Notes: a model not told the origin generated them from the sequence alone. Counted from the stretch's first letter, positions 1 through 6,106 are shown. The stretch is 6,257 bases of DNA from Chamaesiphon sp031376885 (GCA_031376885.1 JANMEL010000012.1:1-6257); one strand, 5' to 3'. Translations and numbers: made by a program.

Positions 1-3
1 AAG

Positions 4-79
4 GTTGAGTCGAGGGGGAGTATTATCTCCCGCCCCTCTCATTTAGATCTGGACGTGCCCGTTTCCGTGCATCCAGCTC
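4..79 (-). ncRNA. Group II intron domains V and VI (ribozyme 3' end)
   Basis: Domain V is 46-79 (34 nt, the standard length). It shows the catalytic AGC triad near its 5' end, a GAAA tetraloop and a CG bulge on the 3' side. Two positions look damaged: the G of AGC faces an A instead of the usual U, and there is an A/G opposition in the upper stem. Domain VI follows as a GAGGGG/CCCCTC stem with an unpaired A seven nucleotides from the 3' end (plus-strand position 10), the expected branch-point placement. The exact 3' splice site at position 4 is inferred from this spacing and the AC ending. Confidence 0.82.
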
Positions 80-104
80 CCGATGTTCTTGGCTTGCGCC
101 TTTG

Positions 105-1233
105 CTAGTGCGATACGGGGTCGTGTATTGCTACAACTTTCCCTCTTCTATCCACGTGAATGTAGTCGTGACACGATTCGTGAATCGCTACTAGGTTTTT
201 CTTGTCCCAGTTGTCATGTTAACGATGTGTTTTACCTTCTTGCGGAATGTTTTGTAGTTATCCTCTGAGGGAGTGCTACGAAATTTTCCGTTGTTCTGGA
301 CTTTAAAGTGCCAGCCGAGGAAGTCAAACCCGTCTGTCGTAGCTGTAAGCTTAGTCTTACGTTCGCTAACTTTCATACCCCGTTGGGCTAGAAATTCGCT
401 GATTCGTTCAAGTATGGCATCTGCGTCGTCTTCTGGTTTGAGGATGATTACCATATCGTCAGCGTATCTGACGCTCTTATGGATATCCTCGATGCCATTG
501 AGAGCAATGTTTGCTAGCAGTGGGCTTACCACTCCGCCTTGTGGCGTTCCTTGGTCAGGGAACCCTATATTAGTGCCAGCTTTTAGACATCGGAAGATAC
601 CGAGTTTTAGCCCTGCTGGTGCGATAAGGTTGTCCATGATTGCAGAGTGATTAATCCGATCGAAACATTTTTCGATGTCGAGTTCAATTACTCTTTTATC
701 TATTCCATTTGCGAAGCTGCGTAAGTTTGCAAACAGGAATTTCTGGGCATCATGTGTTGACCTACCTGTTCTAAACCCGTAGCTTCTTGCATGGAATGTT
801 GCAACGCGAAGGCTGGTTCGAGGGCATATTTCGCTAGGCATTGCCAAGCTCTGTCTGCTATTGTGGGCACCTTTAACATACGGGTGGTTCCATCCTTTTT
901 AGGGATTGGGATTTCTCGTAGCTTTTCGTGCTTCCAGTCGGTATGATGTAAGTCAATATGCTCGGCTAGTGCGAGGCGTTCTTCAAAGGTGAGGGACGCT
1001 TTGCCATCAATGCCTGCTGTTTTCTTCCCAGCGTTTAACTGCGTTACCTGTCGAATCGCTAGTAGTCTAGCTGATTGATTGTCCTTTTAGATGTAGCCAT
1101 TTCAACCGCCAAAACCCCTTACTCATGCCGCTGCTAATCTAATGCGCGGCGGGATACTAATCTTTGGTGAGGTCAGACTTTGGGATTGCGTCTGCCCTAG
1201 ACTAGGTTGCTTTTCTAGGCTCTGTTTCATCAT
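105..1233 (-). pseudogene. Broken group II intron reverse transcriptase/maturase with HNH remnant
   Basis: The likely original start is the ATG at 1231-1233, five nt after a GAGGAG ribosome site. The reading frame is destroyed. In frame one, in-frame stops lie at 1123-1125 and 1087-1089, followed by conserved N-terminal RT sequence (about 1086-805) with QVTQLNAGKKTAGIDG and IPIPKKDGTTR. A one-base shift near 800-810 leads into frame two (about 805-218), with SYGFRTGRS, the QGTPQGGVVSPLLAN motif and the YADD catalytic motif at 455-466, then FDFLGWHF. Frame three (218-105) holds an HNH endonuclease tail, HDNWDKKNLVAIHESCHDYIH, and then a stop. The maturase domain X and the first half of the endonuclease are absent, deleted at about 218. 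An intact protein would exceed 500 residues. The 218-residue open frame at 191-847 is only the RT core and its apparent start is not the real one. No active enzyme is expected. Confidence 0.9.
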
Positions 1234-1461
1234 GGGGACTCCTCGTTAGCCGCAGTGTCACTTGCAATTAGTGTCTGATTCAGCCCTGTTCCCAGCTTCA
1301 CTCTACAGAATTCCGAGTCTGTTCGGTGTGGGCAGATAGAGAGTCATCTCTGAGTTTGAGAGGTAGGACTTTCACCTACATTTCTCGGACAGTTCAGCCC
1401 TTGCGGGCTGGTAGTGTTATTTACGGTCTGGATGCCGTGATTCAACTACAACGAATCGCAC

Positions 1462-1475
1462 TAGATTGGTCTATC
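1462..1475 (-). other. Candidate intron-binding sites IBS1 and IBS2 in the 5' exon
   Basis: On the minus strand the bases just before the intron read GATAGA-CC-AATCTA. GATAGA (1470-1475) is perfectly complementary to TCTATC in intron domain I (1335-1340), a candidate EBS2. AATCTA (1462-1467) matches TAGAGT (1300-1305), a candidate EBS1, with one mismatch. The order and short spacing are as expected for IBS2-IBS1. The assignment rests on complementarity only; the domain I fold was not modelled. Confidence 0.45.
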
Positions 1476-1478
1476 AAT

Positions 1479-1499
1479 CCTCGTCGCTTCAGCGCGAGG
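1479..1499 (-). other. Stem-loop between cobO-like gene and intron
   Basis: CCTCG(T)CGC-TTCA-GCGCGAGG forms an 8-bp GC-rich stem with one bulged base and a four-base loop. It lies 3' of the cobO-like gene and four bases before IBS2. It has no T-run on either side, so it is not a convincing intrinsic terminator. It may be a transcript 3'-end stem or part of the intron target. A second, weaker stem (GAGAGC/GCTCTC, 1514-1537) contains a HIP1 site. Nothing else is seen in 1476-1571. Confidence 0.4.
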
Positions 1500-1571
1500 T
1501 TGGTGAATTCGAGGAGAGCAGCATTGCGATCGCTCTCTCGATTTCTGTGTTTAAGCAACGGTACCCCAGAT

Positions 1572-2750
1572 CTAAAAATCTACGCCACGACGTAGATCGA
1601 TGCCTCGATCGGCATAATGTTTATGACAGATCATCTCAGAATGGACACTTGCCAGATTAAAATAAGCCGGAGTATTAAAACATCGGCCAGTAATGATAAT
1701 CTCAGTATGTTGAGGCTTAGTGGTCAAAGTTCGGACGATCGGCTCCTGCTCCAGCAACTCTAGATCCACAGTGGGGTTTAATTCGTCCAGAATGATGGTT
1801 TTATAGAGTCCAGATGAAATCGCACTACTAGCTATTTCCCAGCCCCTCTGAGCCTCGATAAAGTCGATCTCCTGCTGTTTGCCGCGCCAGACGATCGCAT
1901 CACTTCCACACCGATGATGATCTACTAGTTGAGGATAGCTTTTTTTTAGGGCAGCGATCGCCGCATCCTCTGTATAACCAGTACCACCTTTGAGCCATTG
2001 GACGATCAGTACCCGATGAGATTCATCTCGACTAATTCCGCGTCCGATCGCTTGTAATGCTTTCCCCAAGGCACTTGTAGACTTACCTTTTCCCGCACCT
2101 GTATAGATTTCGATCCCTTCGATTCCGGCTAAGGCGGCTTCAGGATGATGGTGGGGTTTCATCTCCGAATGCAAATCGGCGATTTCTAATAGAGCTGGGG
2201 GTGTATCTCTCCCAGTGATGATGATTTCGAGATGAGGAGGTTTATGTCTGAGCATCTCCACCACTTCCGCCACTGGGAGTAAACCCAAATCCAAAACTGG
2301 ACTTAATTCATCCAAAACAATTACCGAATATAGATCCGAATAAATCGCCCCTTTTGCTACAGCCCAAGCGCGATCGGCTTCGCCAGCATCGAAATCCGTA
2401 ATCTCATCCTTACCAAAATATTCAGATCTCCCAGTACGCACCCGATCGATCAAATGTGGGAACCCCTGTCTCAAAGCTTCCAGTGCGCCATCTTCATCAT
2501 AGTCTCGTCCCGGCCCCTTGAGAAACTGTACCAAGAGAATGCGCGTATCCATCCCCATCTCAATCCCCAAACCGATCGAACGCAACACAACCCCCAAGGC
2601 GGCTTGAGATTTACCTTTACCCGCTCCATCATAGACATGAATCTGTCCCGCAGCGCGTTCTTTGCGTTTTGTCGCCGTCCGAATTCCAATCCCAACTCTA
2701 CTCACCGTACCCAAGCTCCAGTCTAAATTGCCAATCCCAAGGACACCCAT
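1572..2750 (-). CDS. Tandem two-domain CobO/BtuR-type P-loop protein (cob(I)yrinic acid a,c-diamide adenosyltransferase family)
   Basis: A single CobO domain of about 180-200 residues transfers the adenosyl group of ATP to the cobalt of reduced corrinoids in vitamin B12 synthesis or salvage. This 392-residue protein (counted from the ATG) has two copies. Copy one has Walker A GAGKGKS at 42-48, VQFLKG, the Walker B-like IVLDEL at 144-149, TGRD at 179-182 and HSEM at 194-197. Copy two has GAGKGKS at 218-224, VQWLKG, IILDEL at 319-324, TGRC at 354-357, HSEM at 370-373 and the family tail ending GVDF. Both nucleotide sites look intact, which favours two working sites or a pseudo-dimer. Similar double-domain proteins exist in cyanobacteria as far as I recall; whether all act on corrinoids is not known to me. 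Start: the ATG at 2748-2750 lies inside a TATAAT sequence (see promoter). A TTG at 2757-2759 is also in frame, and a GTG 15 codons inside the ATG start, preceded by GGAG, is a possible later start. Divergent from avtA. Confidence 0.85.
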   Translation of the reverse strand: MGVLGIGNLDWSLGTVSRVGIGIRTATKRKERAAGQIHVYDGAGKGKSQAALGVVLRSIGLGIEMGMDTRILLVQFLKGPGRDYDEDGALEALRQGFPHLIDRVRTGRSEYFGKDEITDFDAGEADRAWAVAKGAIYSDLYSVIVLDELSPVLDLGLLPVAEVVEMLRHKPPHLEIIITGRDTPPALLEIADLHSEMKPHHHPEAALAGIEGIEIYTGAGKGKSTSALGKALQAIGRGISRDESHRVLIVQWLKGGTGYTEDAAIAALKKSYPQLVDHHRCGSDAIVWRGKQQEIDFIEAQRGWEIASSAISSGLYKTIILDELNPTVDLELLEQEPIVRTLTTKPQHTEIIITGRCFNTPAYFNLASVHSEMICHKHYADRGIDLRRGVDF

Positions 2751-2784
2751 TATAGACAACTTGACGTGCCCATTGTCTATAATG
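2748..2784. promoter_or_regulatory. Symmetric divergent promoter/operator: perfect 12-bp inverted repeat
   Basis: CATTATAGACAA (2748-2759) and TTGTCTATAATG (2773-2784) are perfect inverse complements separated by 13 bp. Each arm contains a consensus -10 box TATAAT: 2778-2783 on the plus strand toward avtA and 2754-2749 on the minus strand toward the cobO-like gene. The opposite arm supplies TAGACA, five of six matches to the -35 consensus, at a 19-bp spacing, which is longer than the ideal 17. The plus-strand box would start RNA about 24 nt before the avtA ATG. The minus-strand box overlaps the annotated ATG of the cobO-like gene, so either that box is not used or translation starts further in. 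The palindrome could also be an operator for a dimeric regulator. The promoter assignment is inference. Confidence 0.6.
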
Positions 2785-2813
2785 AATGAATCGATCGCTC
2801 AATCCCCACGACT

Positions 2814-4082
2814 ATGAACCTCGCACTCTCCAAAATTGGTACCCAGATGTCTAACCTGACTGGCGTTCGTGCCATCATGAAGGATATCATCGAAACCCTC
2901 GCAGCAGGGAAAGGGCAAGAATTTATTAATCTCAGTGCGGGGAATCCGGTAATCTTGCCGGAAATCGAGCAAATGTGGCGTGACTATACGATCGAATTGC
3001 TCGATAGCAATGACTATGGCGAGGTTGTCTGTAGATACGGTTCGAGTCAGGGTTATCAACCGCTGATCGATGCTGTTGTCAATGATTTTAATCAACGTTA
3101 CGGTCAAGATTTTACCAGTCGGAATGTCTTAATTACCCCTGGTAGTCAGAGTTTATATTTTTATGCGATTAATGCTTTTGGCGGACAAACTAATGGTGGG
3201 ATGAAACGAGTAGTTTTACCTTTGAGTCCTGATTATACAGGGTATGGGGGCATGGCGATCGCCGCCGAATCGATGGTTGCTTATCAGCCAACTTTAGATA
3301 TCGATACTGCCAATCATAGTTTTAAATATCGTCCTGATTTTAGTAAGTTGGAAATCGGCGCGGATACTGGTTGTGTGTTATTTTCTCGCCCTTGCAATCC
3401 GACAGGAAATGTGTTGACGGAAGAGGAAGTTCATAAGATCGCTCATCTTGCAAGCAATTATGAGGTGCCTGTATTGATCGATTCTGCCTACGCGCCACCA
3501 TTTCCCGCTCTCAACTTTACGGAAATGACCCCAGTATTTGGGAACAATATTTTGCACTGTATGAGTCTTTCCAAGGCGGGTTTACCAGGGGAACGTCTGG
3601 GAATTGCGATCGGTAGTGAAAAGCTTGTCGGCGTATTAGAATCTTTTCAAACTAATATGTGTCTCCATTCATCCCGATATGGACAAGCGATCGCCGCCAA
3701 AGCGATCGCCAGTGGTAGACTAGCAGATCTAGCTCTAACAGTAATTCGTCCTTATTACCAGCAAAAATTCGCCGTACTCGAAACAGGTTTGAATAAGTGG
3801 ATGCCAAAAGATTTGCCTTGGTATCTCCACCGTGGTGAGGGGGCAATCTTTGCTTGGATGTGGTTCCAGGATTTACCAATTACTGATTGGGAACTATATC
3901 AGGCTCTCAAACAAGTTGGGATTATTGTGGTTCCTGGCAATTCCTTCTTCCCTGGTTTACGAGAAGATTGGGCACACAAACAGCAATGTATTCGGATTAG
4001 TCTTACCGCCAGTGATGAAGATATTGCTACAGCAATGGAGCGATTGGCATCCGTGGTAACTGAGATTTATCAAGGCAAATAG
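2814..4082 (+). CDS. avtA: Valine-pyruvate aminotransferase (AvtA), PLP-dependent
   Basis: AvtA is a cytosolic fold-type I aminotransferase that exchanges amino groups between valine (or 2-aminobutyrate) and pyruvate, linking alanine and branched-chain amino acid pools. The 422-residue product is close to the Escherichia coli enzyme (417) and collinear with it as I recall that sequence. Matching segments are INLSAGNP near 38-45, LITPGSQSLYFY near 106-117, the SRPCNPTGNV loop at 191-200, the DSAY cofactor-contacting segment (Asp223, Tyr226), MSLSKAGLPGERLG with the Schiff-base lysine Lys254, the EGAIFAWMWFQDLPIT stretch at 342-357, VVPGNSFFPGL at 372-382, and the carboxylate-binding Arg394. 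All key residues are present. The ATG at 2814 fits family N-termini, though no clear Shine-Dalgarno sequence precedes it, which is common in cyanobacteria. It is transcribed away from the cobO-like gene, probably from the TATAAT at 2778-2783, and likely co-transcribed with the kptA fragment 29 nt downstream. Confidence 0.93.
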   Translation: MNLALSKIGTQMSNLTGVRAIMKDIIETLAAGKGQEFINLSAGNPVILPEIEQMWRDYTIELLDSNDYGEVVCRYGSSQGYQPLIDAVVNDFNQRYGQDFTSRNVLITPGSQSLYFYAINAFGGQTNGGMKRVVLPLSPDYTGYGGMAIAAESMVAYQPTLDIDTANHSFKYRPDFSKLEIGADTGCVLFSRPCNPTGNVLTEEEVHKIAHLASNYEVPVLIDSAYAPPFPALNFTEMTPVFGNNILHCMSLSKAGLPGERLGIAIGSEKLVGVLESFQTNMCLHSSRYGQAIAAKAIASGRLADLALTVIRPYYQQKFAVLETGLNKWMPKDLPWYLHRGEGAIFAWMWFQDLPITDWELYQALKQVGIIVVPGNSFFPGLREDWAHKQQCIRISLTASDEDIATAMERLASVVTEIYQGK

Positions 4083-4111
4083 AGATAAAATAATATCGAA
4101 ATCGACTAAAG

Positions 4112-4324
4112 ATGGTTAGTAATTCTCAAACCAACCTAAATCAATCGCAAATTTCAGAACGCCATATTAGGATTAGTAAATACTTATCCAAGCACTTGCG
4201 CCATCAACCAGAAAGACTGGGATTGGAACTCTTGCCTGGTGGATGGGTAAATGTCGAGCAGCTCCTAATAGCCGCATCAAAACATGGATTTGAGATTAGT
4301 TTAGCCGAATTGCAACAGGTATAA
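4112..4324 (+). pseudogene. kptA: Truncated RNA 2'-phosphotransferase (KptA/Tpt1), N-terminal part only
   Basis: KptA/Tpt1 enzymes move the 2'-phosphate of an RNA splice or repair junction to NAD+. They are normally about 180 residues: an N-terminal winged-helix lobe plus a C-terminal NAD-binding ADP-ribosyltransferase-like lobe. This frame encodes only 70 residues. It contains the family start RISKYLSKHLRHQPERLGLEL, with the Arg-His pair (Arg30, His31) that belongs to the catalytic set, then GGWVNVEQLL and LAELQQV, and stops at TAA 4322-4324. Beyond the stop the same frame still reads YLDRQKDRCGF, which resembles the NDKQRF-like continuation of the family, then runs into the duplicated module. 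The NAD-binding lobe is absent, so catalysis is not expected. It may have decayed through a nonsense mutation followed by loss of the 3' part. It lies 29 nt after avtA with no terminator between. Confidence 0.8.
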
Positions 4325-4352
4325 TATCTCGATCGGCAAAAAGATCGATGTG

Positions 4353-4450
4353 GGTTTTATCCTGATGGGGGTGCAAATGGTGTGGATATAGGAGTGGTAG
4401 ATGCACCCTGATATGTCCCTGACTCGCTTTGTTGAGTTAGGGCTTTTTAT
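4353..4450 (+). repeat. Direct repeat module, copy 1 (98 bp, ends in a terminator)
   Basis: Starts GGTTTTATCCTGATGGGGG and ends GGGCTTTTTAT. Over the first 60 bp it differs from copy 2 (4471-4572) at only two positions. Inside it, GGGTGCA (4369-4375) can pair perfectly with TGCACCC (4402-4408) across a 26-nt loop containing AGGAG, and a terminator hairpin follows. The module begins within the decayed 3' part of kptA. I do not recognise it as a named element or RNA family. Confidence 0.85.
4417..4450 (+). terminator. Intrinsic terminator, copy 1
   Basis: CCCTGACTC (4417-4425) pairs with GAGTTAGGG (4434-4442) over nine base pairs with one G-T wobble and an eight-base loop, and is followed directly by CTTTTTAT. 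It would end transcripts coming from avtA and the kptA fragment. Confidence 0.8.
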
Positions 4451-4470
4451 TGGGGTTGGCTAATTCTTTC

Positions 4471-4572
4471 GGTTTTATCCTGATGGGGGTACAAATGGTA
4501 TGGATATAGGAGTGGTAGATGCACCCTGATGATATGTCCCTGACTCCCTATTGTGGAGTTGGGGCTTTTTAT
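4471..4572 (+). repeat. Direct repeat module, copy 2 (102 bp, ends in a terminator)
   Basis: Second copy of the module at 4353-4450, separated from it by 20 bp. It has a three-base GAT insertion after CACCCTGAT and several changes in the terminator stem. The upstream stem is weaker here: GGGTACA against TGCACCC has one mismatch. A ten-base match to the module start, GGTTTTATCC, occurs again at 4626-4635 and may be the stub of a third copy or chance. Confidence 0.85.
4538..4572 (+). terminator. Intrinsic terminator, copy 2
   Basis: CCCTGACTCC (4538-4547) pairs with GGAGTTGGGG (4555-4564) over ten base pairs with two wobbles and a seven-base loop, followed by CTTTTTAT. The stem is kept although its bases differ from copy 1, which suggests the hairpin has been retained rather than merely copied. 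Confidence 0.8.
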
Positions 4573-4658
4573 CGACTGAGAAGGTGATGATTAAAAATCG
4601 CATTATTATCGATCGCAGATATAATGGTTTTATCCAGGTGAAGTAAGGTACATGCCCC
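4573..4658 (+). other. Intergenic stretch between terminator and Uma2 remnant
   Basis: No gene is visible. It contains TATAAT at 4620-4625 without a convincing -35 box, and GGTTTTATCC at 4626-4635, matching the first ten bases of the upstream repeat module. Confidence 0.4.
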
Positions 4659-4914
4659 ATGACAATCGCCACAACTACTCGAATATTGCTTCATGAGTAT
4701 AATAGTGGACTATCGCGCAAAATATAGTGAATATGCAGTTTTAGATATTCCTGAATATTGGATTGTCGATCCGATCGATCTCAAAGTAACTATTTGTACG
4801 CTCAAAGATGGAGCCTATACCGATCTGGTATTTGTTGGCAATCTCGCCCTCATTTCTCCCACGTTTCCAGAGTTAAAATTGACAGCGATCGAAGTCCTTA
4901 CTGCGGTTAGATAA
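4659..4914 (+). pseudogene. Uma2-family (DUF820) putative endonuclease with internal deletion
   Basis: Uma2 proteins are small (about 190 residues) restriction-endonuclease-fold proteins that are very numerous in cyanobacteria; their function is largely unproven. The 3' part (4693-4914) reads IVDYRAKYSEYAVLDIPEYWIVDP and ends in SPTFPELKLTAIEVL, the typical C-terminal third of the family, with the lysine-containing DYRAKYSEY helix and the EYWIVDP strand. The ATG at 4659 opens a different frame, MTIATTTRILLHEY, which resembles the family's N-terminus (MTIATT...LxEY). The two remnants meet at about 4693-4705 with a frame change, so roughly 110 codons, including the central catalytic PD-(D/E)XK-type residues, have been lost. 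The open frame starting at ATG 4693 (73 codons) might be translated but should be inactive. The N-terminal assignment is less certain than the C-terminal one. Confidence 0.78.
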
Positions 4915-5017
4915 CATGCTATGGAGCAAAGGCTATTCGAGAAAACGACCTAAACAAACTCACAGAGAAGCCCTTTAATCCGATCTATCCCGATTCAAAG
5001 ATTTGTCGATCGCCCAT

Positions 5018-6106
5018 TCACAAAAAGTTTAATATTTCTAAAGTTTTGGCAATCGCTTCTGTGCGACTTGTCACTTTTAGTCTATGGTAAATATTTTCTA
5101 AATGCTTACGAACTGTGCTAATACTAATATTTAGATCGATCGCGATCGATTGATTATCTTTACCCCGAATCAATTTAGCTAATACCTCAGTTTCTCGATC
5201 GCTCAAGCCTAATAGCTGGAGTGAATCTAGTAAGGATACCGATTGTTCTTCTAGCAGTAGTAGATATCGATCTTCATCTTGTTTTATTATCAGTCGAATC
5301 GTCAATTGCTGATGGTGCTGTTGAATTTGTAATGGAATAGAAGCTGTTGGCAAATCGCGATCGACTAAATATTCAACTTGATTCTGCACCCAATCCCATA
5401 GAGAGGTAGGAAACTGCCCTGGATAGTTACGAGTGGGAAAATACTTGTCTAACAACATCGATGCTTGAGGATAGATCGATCTTACTCGCCCCTGAGGATC
5501 TAAAACGATCTCACTCATCCGCTCCACTTGTTGCTGCAACTGTTGATATTTTTGGGCGTTACTATATGCCTGAAATAAATGAGGGCGAAGCAGATTTAGA
5601 AATAGTCGATCGCGATTGGCAAAGCTCCATTTCTCATTATTCAATGAGATACTAACTACGATTTTGTCTTCTCGACTCAGATAACTAGAATTCACATCAT
5701 TAATCTTCGGAGTACACAAGATCATTTGGTCTTCGATGCCAGCGACTCGCAAGAATTGGTGATAAATACCTTCCATTGCGTGCAACTCTTTTTGAGTGAC
5801 GAAATCTGAAATTGCCGAGACTCGATTTAGACTAATTGACATGTGCCTAACGATCGGATGTTCGTAAAAATACTGTTTACGAACCTGTTCCATTTCGGTA
5901 GTCAATCGAGGAAAATCTGGAGAGAAAAAATCAGATACTTGACCCTTTGACAAGTTCACAATATGAAAAGTAACAAGATCGCTAAACATCAATCGATCGA
6001 CAATATCGATCGCCCTCACCCCAAAAGTATCCAAATCATCCAGACTATAAATCTCTTCGATGGTATGGTTTAACTTTTGGAGGTCATCAAAATTGAGGCT
6101 ATTCAC
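5018..6106 (-). CDS. LuxR-type transcriptional regulator with N-terminal sensory region
   Basis: The 362-residue protein ends in a clear LuxR-type helix-turn-helix (about 299-362). LSDRETEVLAKLIRGKDNQSIAIDL is followed by the recognition helix region ISISTVRKHLENIYHRLKV and then TEAIAKTLE, so it should bind DNA as a dimer. Residues 1-180 have no receiver-like acidic pocket and resemble the GAF-like N-terminal regions of stand-alone bacterial LuxR proteins. Residues about 185-290 (QQVERMSEIVLDPQGRVRSI...) look PAS-like, preceded by a short Gln-rich helix. The signal is unknown and no membrane segment is visible. Translation probably starts at GTG 6104-6106, because an in-frame TAG lies five codons upstream and the next ATG is at residue 40. 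No good Shine-Dalgarno sequence is seen. The gene stands alone: it converges on the Uma2 remnant and its 5' side faces repeat sequence. Its target genes cannot be read from the window. Confidence 0.88.
   Translation of the reverse strand: MNSLNFDDLQKLNHTIEEIYSLDDLDTFGVRAIDIVDRLMFSDLVTFHIVNLSKGQVSDFFSPDFPRLTTEMEQVRKQYFYEHPIVRHMSISLNRVSAISDFVTQKELHAMEGIYHQFLRVAGIEDQMILCTPKINDVNSSYLSREDKIVVSISLNNEKWSFANRDRLFLNLLRPHLFQAYSNAQKYQQLQQQVERMSEIVLDPQGRVRSIYPQASMLLDKYFPTRNYPGQFPTSLWDWVQNQVEYLVDRDLPTASIPLQIQQHHQQLTIRLIIKQDEDRYLLLLEEQSVSLLDSLQLLGLSDRETEVLAKLIRGKDNQSIAIDLNISISTVRKHLENIYHRLKVTSRTEAIAKTLEILNFL

Larger units (their letters stand above)
4..1461 (-). mobile_element. Degenerate group II intron (ORF-containing, 1458 nt)
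   Basis: Read on the minus strand, the element starts with the canonical GTGCG (1461-1457). It has the early domain I hairpin GTAGGTGAAAGTCCTAC, then reverse transcriptase coding remnants, a 34-nt domain V (46-79) and a domain VI, and ends ...CTCAAC at position 4. The 5' boundary is supported by possible exon pairing: GATAGA and AATCTA immediately upstream match intron segments at 1335-1340 and 1300-1305. Only 3 nt of the 3' exon lie in the window. Introns of this kind with a full reverse transcriptase-HNH protein are usually around 2.4 kb, so this copy has lost about 1 kb, mainly from the coding part. It lies about 110 bp downstream of the cobO-like stop codon, in intergenic DNA and in the same orientation. 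The absence of HIP1 sites fits foreign origin. It is probably immobile unless helped in trans. Confidence 0.88.

Noticed and set aside
273..650. Plus-strand 125-codon open frame
   Set aside because: It is the exact antisense of the conserved reverse transcriptase core with YADD, so it is a shadow.
1326..1595. Plus-strand open frame over the intron 5' end
   Set aside because: It lies antisense to intron domain I and has no recognisable protein features; explained by the ribozyme sequence.
2761..2783. TTGACG followed by TATAAT as a plus-strand promoter
   Set aside because: The spacing is only 11 bp, too short for a -35/-10 pair; TAGACA at 2753-2758 fits better though at 19 bp.
4329..4348. TCGATC...GATCGA stem after kptA as a terminator
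   Set aside because: It has a weak six-base stem and no T-run directly after it; CGATCG is simply frequent in this genome.
4353..4572. CRISPR-like array
   Set aside because: There are only two units of about 100 bp, with terminators inside them and no short regular repeats or unique spacers.
4620..4625. TATAAT as promoter of the Uma2 remnant
   Set aside because: No plausible -35 box lies at 16-18 bp, and the gene downstream is broken; too weak to call.
4475..4672. Minus-strand 65-codon frame ending GASTTPISIPFVPPSG, with a nearly identical end readable in copy 1
   Set aside because: The similarity is explained by the DNA repeat; the frame starts in unrelated sequence, and the terminators point to plus-strand transcription.
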